Both the position numbers and the translations under genes were made by a program. The notes beneath the pieces are model-generated. The model worked only from the letters and a program-made list of their open reading frames with translations. It did no database searches and was not told where the DNA came from. Positions 54,900-61,907 of a stretch of DNA of 64,000 bases are shown here, one piece after another. How positions within the stretch are numbered: position 1 is the stretch's first letter; the number at the start of each line of letters is the position of its first letter. Source of the stretch: Mucilaginibacter straminoryzae (GTDB taxonomy: Bacteria; Bacteroidota; Bacteroidia; Sphingobacteriales; Sphingobacteriaceae); NCBI RefSeq assembly GCF_022953055.1, contig NZ_JALJEJ010000006.1:124001-188000 (forward strand). The letters are read 5' to 3'.

Positions 54900-56074
54900 C
54901 GAAAATTTAAAGCACGTAAATTGTCAGTTGTTTTAGACACTTCAGCGATTACAACTTCCAACTCTTCCCTATGGTTAAACTTTCCCAGGCTAAATCTTAT
55001 ACAGTTAAAAGCTAAGAATTCATTAAGCCCCATCGCGGTTAAAACGTGGCTTGGCTCTATAGAGGTTGACGTGCAAGCGCTGCCATTACTCACAGCCATT
55101 AGAGGTAAATCATTTTCCATTTCACTCAAACCCATAATCATTGCTTCACTATCAACGCCTTTAAAGCAAAGATTTGTCACATTATACAGTCTATAATCAG
55201 TATTTCCATTTACTGATGTGCCAGGAATTTTAAGTAATTCAGCTTCTAAATAGTCTCTCAATTCTCTTATCCTATCAGCATTAGTTTTCATTTCCTTAAC
55301 AGCAAGTTCACAAGCCTTACCTAACGCGATTATTCCGGGTACGTTCAGTGTACCGCTTCTTAAACCACGTTCATGTCCACCCCCATGTATCAAAGCAGGT
55401 AGCTTAACTCTGTTAGGGCGTCTTTGCCTTACAAATAACGCGCCTATGCCCTTTGGAGCATAAAACTTATGTCCACTCAAACAAAGTAAGTCAATATTAT
55501 CTTCGTTTACATTCACAGTCATTTTACCAACTGCTTGTGTAGCATCAGTCATAAACAATGCTCCCGCCTCGTGAGTTAGCTGAGCTATTTGCTTTATAGG
55601 TTGAATTACACCAGTTTCGTTATTTACATACATCACTGATACCAAAATCGTATCTGGACGTAACGCTGTTTTTAAAGCCTGCAAATCAATTAATCCATCG
55701 GTCCCTACTGGTAGGTAGGTTACTTCAAAACCTTTCGTTTCTAAGTACTGACAAGTGTCTAAAACTGCATGATGTTCAGTTTTAACCGTAACTATATGTT
55801 TGCCTTTATCTGAATAATTTTCGGCAACACCTTTAATTGCTAAATTTATAGCTTCAGTAGAACCACTTGTAAATATAATTTCGTTTGTTTCGGCTCCAAT
55901 CAAGTCTGCAACCTGTTTTCTGGCAGTCTTAACAACTTCGTAAGCTTCCACCCCAAATTGATGAGTACTGTTAGCATTAGCAAAGTTGTTAGTTAAATAT
56001 GGCATCATTGCTTCCAACACCCTAGGATCAATAGGAGTTGTAGCGTTATTATCTAAGTAAATTACTGATTTCAT
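54896..56074 (-). CDS. dndA: Cysteine desulfurase DndA/IscS-like
   Basis: 392-residue class V aminotransferase fold enzyme that removes sulfur from cysteine using PLP. PLP lysine K203 in SGHKFYAPKG; the persulfide cysteine C334 lies in the NGSACTS loop. In Dnd systems it supplies sulfur to DndC. It is convergent with the dnd operon, with its own promoter. An IscS of the host would give the same motifs, so the DndA name rests on position. Confidence 0.92.
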   Translation of the reverse strand: MKSVIYLDNNATTPIDPRVLEAMMPYLTNNFANANSTHQFGVEAYEVVKTARKQVADLIGAETNEIIFTSGSTEAINLAIKGVAENYSDKGKHIVTVKTEHHAVLDTCQYLETKGFEVTYLPVGTDGLIDLQALKTALRPDTILVSVMYVNNETGVIQPIKQIAQLTHEAGALFMTDATQAVGKMTVNVNEDNIDLLCLSGHKFYAPKGIGALFVRQRRPNRVKLPALIHGGGHERGLRSGTLNVPGIIALGKACELAVKEMKTNADRIRELRDYLEAELLKIPGTSVNGNTDYRLYNVTNLCFKGVDSEAMIMGLSEMENDLPLMAVSNGSACTSTSIEPSHVLTAMGLNEFLAFNCIRFSLGKFNHREELEVVIAEVSKTTDNLRALNFR

Positions 56075-56078
56075 CTTC

Positions 56079-56086
56079 CAAAGATA
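56079..56086 (-). promoter_or_regulatory. -7 box of the dndA promoter
   Basis: TATCTTTG on the minus strand, four bases before the ATG at 56074, fits the consensus. An ATTG about 23 nt upstream may be the -33 box. The transcript would be leaderless or nearly so. Confidence 0.55.
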
Positions 56087-56440
56087 GTGGCATATCTACT
56101 GTAATGTAACAATGCCATATTTTTTACTAAATACACACATTAATCATTTCAAGCGAAGTTAGGCGACAGGCTTAACACGTTTAAAGGAACTACGGCATAA
56201 ACCCTCATGCTTACACTCCTATGCCCATTTATTCCGTTCCTCCTTTACTTAGTTAACCCTTAGCCTGAGTGTAGCTCCATAATTAACTTATGGTTTCACT
56301 AACAACTTTCAATATGAGAAGTCCACCTACACTAGCTATTGCTTTACAAGTTAAAGCAGCTTAAATTAGCATTACAATTAACTAATGGAGTGCCGGTATA
56401 CTACAAGGTACACAAGTTACAAGAAAGAGGCTTTTTAGGG
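56087..56440. other. Right-end non-coding region of the island
   Basis: About 350 bp without a coding frame of normal character. It contains one GGTACAC motif (56406) shared with the left end of the island and ends at attR. Nothing else is recognised. Confidence 0.5.
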
Positions 56441-56520
56441 GCTCGTCGGGCTCATAACTTCGTAGGTTCGAGTCCTGCTCCCGCTACCCAGGAAGCCTCT
56501 GATGAAAATCAGGGGCTTTT
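56441..56520. repeat. attR: degenerate 3' part of tRNA-fMet plus terminator
   Basis: Copy of 37192-37277, from GCTCGTCGGGCTCATAAC through the T-arm, acceptor strand and terminator hairpin. Six bases of the 3' anticodon stem are missing and the 5' half of the tRNA is absent, so it cannot be a working tRNA. It marks the right end of the island. Confidence 0.9.
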
Positions 56521-56614
56521 CTTTTTATACGGGTTGTCCGCTATTGGGCAATTTCTCTTGGCTATTGTAGCATTCCCTCTGCTTTTATCGTAATCAATTA
56601 AAATCCTTTAAACG

Positions 56615-57028
56615 ATGAAAAGAAAATTTTTACTTGCCGCCTTAGTTGTTACTATAATAGCCTGCAAAAAAAGCGAAGATAATTCTCCCTCAAACAAAAT
56701 TAAGCCTGCTTTAACAAACGTATTTGGAACCTGGGAACTGCTCCGGGTACATACAGGTTGGGGAAAGTCAGGAGATTTAGCACCAGGCAACGGAGATAAA
56801 TATATCTTGAATAGCGACAGCACATATGTACGATATGTGGGTAACAAAATTCAAGCTCAAGGAAATTACAGCATAAAAATAACAGAGACCAGAGACAGCA
56901 TGCGCTTCGGAATGATAAAGTTTACCAACCCCACAAGTCTGGAAAATTTTCAAACACGCCCTAAGACCATCCTTTTTGGCACAACCGCCGCAGACGGACC
57001 CGCTTACGAATATAAAAAGATTAAATAA
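56615..57028 (+). CDS. Small lipoprotein, possibly lipocalin-like
   Basis: 137 residues with lipobox TIIACKKSE (Cys near 17). The mature part has FGTWELLRVHTGWGKSG and later YILNSDSTYVRY, a pattern often seen in lipocalin-like Bacteroidota lipoproteins. Function unknown. First gene outside the island. Confidence 0.7.
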   Translation: MKRKFLLAALVVTIIACKKSEDNSPSNKIKPALTNVFGTWELLRVHTGWGKSGDLAPGNGDKYILNSDSTYVRYVGNKIQAQGNYSIKITETRDSMRFGMIKFTNPTSLENFQTRPKTILFGTTAADGPAYEYKKIK

Positions 57029-57472
57029 TGAGTAATTGTTCCTTGCGTTCCCGCAACCATCCTCAACTGTAGTAATTGTCAATCTTTAAGATGAATGTTA
57101 ATTATTATTCCTCGCATTCAAAGCCGGATCAAACTCTTAATAATCGTTAGAAAAACGTTGTAAATCTGCCTTAAAGCGGTTCGAATTTAGCCCAGGTCTG
57201 CGCTAGCTGAAAACCAAAAAGCCTCTTAGAGAAATCTTAGAGGCTTTGTGCTTGAAGCCGTGTCTAAAGATTTAACTTTCTTAAGTTGAATATTTGCTAT
57301 CTTTTATAACACGCTATATAATTTATAGATATCTATTCATACATTTACGTAACAAATAATTAACCTGAAATATCATAATAGTACTGCCTTCTCATTGATT
57401 GCAATACTTTTTAAAATTAGCGAAAGTGTTTTTTTTTCAAATATGAGCAATTTCGCACACACCTGATTTGTA
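57029..57472. other. Spacer with a terminator and AT-rich promoter region
   Basis: The hairpin AAAGCCTCTTAGA / TCTTAGAGGCTTT (57218-57246, one mismatch) is the only structure. From about 57280 the DNA becomes very AT-rich, matching the following NACHT unit. The CTGATTTG just before the NACHT ATG resembles a -7 box imperfectly. Confidence 0.55.
57218..57246 (+). terminator. Hairpin upstream of the NACHT unit
   Basis: Stem AAAGCCTC... / ...GAGGCTTT with short loop, followed by GTGC. It resembles the hairpin at 60053-60080 in sequence context (AAAACCA before, GAGGCTTTGT after). Confidence 0.65.
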
Positions 57473-59212
57473 ATGCAAGAACTATCGATCAAAGCTGAAA
57501 GCTATCTTGAAAAATTAAAGGAGCAGTTTAACACCATTTTAGACGAAAAAATTTTAAAGCGATTAGCCGAATATCAAGCAGAGGAGTACAAAAGAAATTA
57601 CTACTCAAAAACAATAATTTACAGAACTGAACCTGTAAAATTGAACGATTTCTATCAACCACTTTTTATAAGACCTTATGGAAATAACCATAAAAATATT
57701 AGAATAGATACTCGGTCATCTGAAGAGCTATTTACTGCTAACAACTTAATTACGTTACTGGGCACTGCTGGAAGTGGCAAAAGCACAATAGTAAAATATC
57801 TTTATACTAATTGTGTAGATGAAAACTTCAGGACGCCAATTAAGGTTGAACTTAGATATTTAAATAAATATGAAGGGACCCTTTATAATTACTTGGAGGA
57901 TGAGATTTTTAAAGCCGAGCAACTTAGTTTAGATAAAAAAGAGCTAAATAAACTTTTATCTCTGGGCGGATTTATCTTTTTTCTTGACGGTTATGACGAA
58001 TTAAGTTCGAATATTAAAGAACGTGCAACAAAAGAAATTAACGATTTTACTAGAACGTTTGCCAATAACTATTTTTTACTCACGTCCCGTCCATATACTA
58101 ACATTGAGTTATTAACCCGCTTCTCAAACTTTTCTGTTTGTGAATTAAATGACGATGAAATAGACCAGTTTGTCAGAAAACAAATACCAGTAAGCGAATT
58201 AGAAATTGCTTCGAAAATATTAGAAGCTATTAACGAAGACAGTAATGAGTCATATAAAACCTTCCTAAGCAATCCTTTATTGCTGTCGATGTTTATCTTA
58301 ACTTTTCAAACCTATTCTAACATTCCACCGAAAAAAAGTACGTTTTATAAACAAGTATTTGATTCTCTTTTTCAACTTCACGATAGCATGTCAAAGCTTG
58401 CATATGATAGGGAAAAAAAATCTGGATTAAGTAAAGAACAGTTTGAACATGTTCTCAAAGTATTTTCCTATATATCATTTTTTAAACAAGCTTTTGTTTT
58501 TGACGAAGTATTTCTAAATAACGTTTTTAACAAAATTAAAGAAATTAAGCGGACGCTTACATTTGAGAATGATTACCTTTTAGACGACTTTACAGTAGCC
58601 ATTTGTATCCTTCAAAAAGAAGGCCTTGATTATACTTTTCCTCATAGGTCATTACAGGAATATTTTGCTAGTTTATACGTTGTATCTTTAGGAGATAAAC
58701 AAAAAAACGAAGCTTATTCGAAAATTTTCCTGTCATTAAAAAGCTTCGACATAATCGAGCTGTTCACAAAAGATAACTTTTTCAGCTTGTTAGTAGAACA
58801 GGATCAAATAGGAGTTATAAAAAGTCTCACCATTCCGTTTCTAGAGCATACTAACGATACACTAAAATCTATTGCTAATTATTCAAAATGCGAGGGTATT
58901 CTTACGTCCTTACAATATTATCTAGTTGTAACCCATTCAAATTTATTTATTCTTTCAGATTTATTAACCAAACTAAAAGAGTATTCCCAACATAGAGTTC
59001 GATACATTCAAGATCATATCGTTTTAACACAAAAGAAAGGAAAAATAAATCGGAAAGTTTCACCAGGTGGAGTCGAAAAAATAAAACAACTTAATGAAAC
59101 ATACGGAAAAGATATTAAAAGTAGACTTCCTAAAGCTATAAGACTTCTAAAAATATACCTAAGCGAGGAAATAAAAAGCGATAGTTTTATAATTGACCTT
59201 ATAGATAATTAA
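57473..59212 (+). CDS. NACHT-domain NTPase, probable anti-phage STAND protein
   Basis: 579 residues. An 85-residue N-terminal region is followed by a NACHT module: Walker A GTAGSGKS (97-104) and Walker B FFLDGYDELSS (near Asp172). The typical winged-helix and C-terminal block with DYTFPHRSLQEYFASLYVV lies near 390-408. No leucine-rich or TPR sensor repeats are visible in the last 170 residues. Bacterial NACHT proteins are NLR-like defence switches. The next gene starts 2 bp after its stop and is the likely partner or effector. Confidence 0.88.
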   Translation: MQELSIKAESYLEKLKEQFNTILDEKILKRLAEYQAEEYKRNYYSKTIIYRTEPVKLNDFYQPLFIRPYGNNHKNIRIDTRSSEELFTANNLITLLGTAGSGKSTIVKYLYTNCVDENFRTPIKVELRYLNKYEGTLYNYLEDEIFKAEQLSLDKKELNKLLSLGGFIFFLDGYDELSSNIKERATKEINDFTRTFANNYFLLTSRPYTNIELLTRFSNFSVCELNDDEIDQFVRKQIPVSELEIASKILEAINEDSNESYKTFLSNPLLLSMFILTFQTYSNIPPKKSTFYKQVFDSLFQLHDSMSKLAYDREKKSGLSKEQFEHVLKVFSYISFFKQAFVFDEVFLNNVFNKIKEIKRTLTFENDYLLDDFTVAICILQKEGLDYTFPHRSLQEYFASLYVVSLGDKQKNEAYSKIFLSLKSFDIIELFTKDNFFSLLVEQDQIGVIKSLTIPFLEHTNDTLKSIANYSKCEGILTSLQYYLVVTHSNLFILSDLLTKLKEYSQHRVRYIQDHIVLTQKKGKINRKVSPGGVEKIKQLNETYGKDIKSRLPKAIRLLKIYLSEEIKSDSFIIDLIDN

Positions 59213-59214
59213 TT

Positions 59215-59952
59215 ATGTCTTGTAACATAAACGACAACACTTCTCATAATATCATATTAGTTATTCTAATGGTTACAATTGGGGGATTTGCAGGATATTT
59301 AAATTATTTTAGAAGCTTTCCCAAGCCTAAACTACAGCCTTTCAATTTCGTTCTTTCCGGAATAGGAGCTGCTATCTTAACTCCATTATTTTTACATCTT
59401 TTATCAAGTAGTTTAATTAAATTTAATAAAGATTTTGACAATATAAATTACTTTGTTTTTGCTGGATTTTGCTTCATAGCTGGGTATTTTTCAGATCGTT
59501 TTATTGGTTCTATAGGGGAGAAAATTTTAAAAGAGATCCAACAGACTAAGGAAGAGGTTGCGATTACGTATGACAAACTTGAAAAAACCTCTCAAGAAGT
59601 ATTAGAAAATCAGGAAAAAGTTGATGCACTAATCGAAAGTGAATCAGACCTTTTAAATATTGATGCGGATAATTCTATAAATAGATTTGACATGAACGAA
59701 AGCCATAGCAACAAAGCTAGTTCTGACTTCTCAGAAGTAATGCGCGCGATAGTTAATAGCTTTGAAGGAAAGTTTAAATTCCGTAGCGTAAACGGTATTG
59801 CTAAGGAATTGTCACAAGAGCCTACGATAGTAGAAGCAACTTTGATTAATTTGGAAAATCAAGGAATTGTTAGAAAGTTGTCAACCTTGTCCGGTAATGA
59901 TGTATGGGCTTTAACAAAACTCGGGCAACTCACTTTGCAAACTACTGACTAA
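59215..59952 (+). CDS. Membrane protein with coiled coil and winged-helix tail
   Basis: 245 residues: three hydrophobic helices (about 12-28, 43-66 and 80-100), a coiled-coil linker (about 105-145, QQTKEEVAITYDKLEKTSQE) and a C-terminal winged-helix-like domain (about 170-245) with VNGIAKELSQEPTIVEATLI and IVRKLSTLSGNDVWALTKLG. This mixture suggests a membrane effector controlled by its soluble domain. Tight linkage to the NACHT gene implies a two-gene system. Confidence 0.75.
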   Translation: MSCNINDNTSHNIILVILMVTIGGFAGYLNYFRSFPKPKLQPFNFVLSGIGAAILTPLFLHLLSSSLIKFNKDFDNINYFVFAGFCFIAGYFSDRFIGSIGEKILKEIQQTKEEVAITYDKLEKTSQEVLENQEKVDALIESESDLLNIDADNSINRFDMNESHSNKASSDFSEVMRAIVNSFEGKFKFRSVNGIAKELSQEPTIVEATLINLENQGIVRKLSTLSGNDVWALTKLGQLTLQTTD

Positions 59953-60052
59953 AAATTAGTTGATAAAATAACATCGCAATGCAACTGCAATACATTATCC
60001 AAGAAAACAGTTTTAGGCAGTACGTGAGTAATTGAAAAATTCAAAAACCACC

Positions 60053-60080
60053 AAGCCTCGCAGATTTCTCTGCGAGGCTT
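60053..60080. terminator. Terminator between convergent genes
   Basis: AAGCCTCGCAGA, TTTC, TCTGCGAGGCTT: a perfect 12-bp stem followed by TGTCT. It ends the NACHT unit and, read from the other strand, the phosphodiesterase gene. Confidence 0.85.
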
Positions 60081-60118
60081 TGTCTATCGTTTCAGGGACG
60101 AATGTCCGTTGTACCGGC

Positions 60119-61474
60119 TTATTTCTTTACCGCTAAAATGCCGGGATATAGTATACCGTCTGTCTGTAATTTAAGACCAAGCAATCGGGCGATCAGTGGT
60201 GCAATATCTTCCTGCCCCATCAGCGGAATCACTACCCCGGGCCTGATACCGTTTCCAAAAGCGACAAAGCCAGTCTGGATGTCTTTAAAATCAGTCGGCA
60301 AATAGCCGTGCGTACCGCCTTTTACTGCGCTAAGCAGTTCACCGCTGGCAGTTGCACCAAAACTAACACCACGATAAGCGGCCAGCGCCAGGGCGGCATT
60401 AGGGTCGCCTTGTGCTTCAGCTACCTGTTTCTTATCCAACACATGGAAAAGCTTTTTTATCCCATCGGGTAACTCATCCAGCGCTTTGTTCACCCTGTTT
60501 AATGTGACCTTATCCTTCGGGTCGCGCAACTGCAAAAAGGCAGAGCCGCCGCTGGCCTGGAAATAAACCTTCCAGTTTTCTTTATGTTCGCTATCATACA
60601 ACCCCGCTTTCGCCAGCATCACATTCGGATTAAATTGGGTATGGATATCTACAAACCCATGGTCACCGGTAATAATAAAGGTCGTATTTTTTTGCAGCCC
60701 GGCCATTTCAACGGCGTCCATAATGGTTTTTATAGCAACGTCGGCGCCAACAACTGCCGACCGTACTTTGTCGCCATCCCTTCCTTCTTCATGTTCAAAA
60801 TGGTCTGTAAGCGCAATGTGTACCGCAATAAAAGACGGTTTATACCTGCGGATGAGGTAGGCGGCCATACGGGCTTTGTTCTGGTCGCTGTTATAAAGGT
60901 CGAGCGTTGCGCCGTAAGCATCTCCAAACTTACCGATCGCGTTTTCCTGTACTTCTTCAAACAGCGTTTTCGGGTTTGATTCCTGGTACATCGCCTTAAT
61001 CTCATCTTTTTTCTCGCCTTTACCCTGCGGCAAAATCACGTACTCGGGCAGGTTATAATCAATCGGCGCACCAACGGTTACTGGCCAGCTTACATCGGCG
61101 GTGGTTAGCCCGGCCTCTTTGGCGGCAGTCCATAAGGTAGGTACTTTAATATCTTTATAATACCAGAACCACTTACCGGTAATACCCAACGGTTCAACCG
61201 GGGTATTGTAATAAATACCATGTTTGGCCGGTAATACGCCGCTGATGATGGTGGTGTGCGAAGGGTAAGTTACCGTAGGGAAACTGCCGCGCACGCCTTC
61301 TGCATACGCGCCTTTTTGCATGCCCTGGCGTAAGTTAACCATATTCCAACTGGGATCCATGTAGAACTCGGGACGAAGACCGTCAACACTGATCAACACC
61401 ACATGCTTTTCCTGCGCCTGGACGATGGTTGCGGCAAACAGACAGGCCGCGATACTACTCAATAGTTTTTTCAT
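60119..61474 (-). CDS. Type I phosphodiesterase / alkaline-phosphatase-superfamily protein, secreted
   Basis: 451 residues from ATG 61474, which opens a signal peptide (MKKLLSSIAACLFAATIVQA); an earlier start adds 11 residues without signal character. Metal and nucleophile motifs of the ectonucleotide pyrophosphatase/phosphodiesterase family: ISVDGLRPEF, the nucleophile Thr in FPTVTYPSHTTI, ALTDHFEHE and ITGDHGFVDIHT. It cleaves phosphodiester or pyrophosphate bonds in the periplasm; the substrate is unknown. Confidence 0.92.
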   Translation of the reverse strand: MKKLLSSIAACLFAATIVQAQEKHVVLISVDGLRPEFYMDPSWNMVNLRQGMQKGAYAEGVRGSFPTVTYPSHTTIISGVLPAKHGIYYNTPVEPLGITGKWFWYYKDIKVPTLWTAAKEAGLTTADVSWPVTVGAPIDYNLPEYVILPQGKGEKKDEIKAMYQESNPKTLFEEVQENAIGKFGDAYGATLDLYNSDQNKARMAAYLIRRYKPSFIAVHIALTDHFEHEEGRDGDKVRSAVVGADVAIKTIMDAVEMAGLQKNTTFIITGDHGFVDIHTQFNPNVMLAKAGLYDSEHKENWKVYFQASGGSAFLQLRDPKDKVTLNRVNKALDELPDGIKKLFHVLDKKQVAEAQGDPNAALALAAYRGVSFGATASGELLSAVKGGTHGYLPTDFKDIQTGFVAFGNGIRPGVVIPLMGQEDIAPLIARLLGLKLQTDGILYPGILAVKK

Positions 61475-61507
61475 AAATGTTTCGGATGATATACATAAAG
61501 AGCACAA

Positions 61508-61907
61508 AGCAGCCGCTTTACCCCAAAAAAAAGTTTTATTAAAATGTTAAGTTTTTGTGAACAATGTCTATTTACTGTTAGGTAATTTCAAAATTGGAGT
61601 AATGCTAAAGGAGGATAGGTGATGAAACGCCATTGCAAAGGCAGACTTATAAAAGGCAATAATTGAAGGCCATTTAAAACAATAACAACCTGCCGTTGTA
61701 TTTGACATGATTTACCGGGCAAACAAGAAAGCCAATCTGTCGTTATAATCACTTGCCATTAGCACATCAGGCGCGAAAATCTTTATATTGTAACAGGGAA
61801 GGTACTTTACCAGGCAGAGGATTTAATCGGCAAGGGGTGTACAGGGTTCTTCCCCCGTGTAGTGCTAATGTTAGCGTTGCGATGTTAAGCTGTATATTTA
61901 CGCCGAT
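61508..61907 (+). promoter_or_regulatory. Leader region of the hybrid sensor kinase
   Basis: 400 bp without a gene. CATTAGCAC (61757-61765) and GTGCTAATG (61862-61870) enclose a stretch with smaller hairpins (GGTACTTTACC; GGGG with CCCC near 61834-61856). TATATTTA (61892-61899) could be a -7 box just before the kinase ATG. If so, the enclosed structure would be upstream of the transcript and act as DNA. Confidence 0.35.

Noticed and set aside
56339..56593. 84-codon ORF across attR
   Set aside because: It reads through the tRNA-derived repeat and terminator, so it is not a gene.
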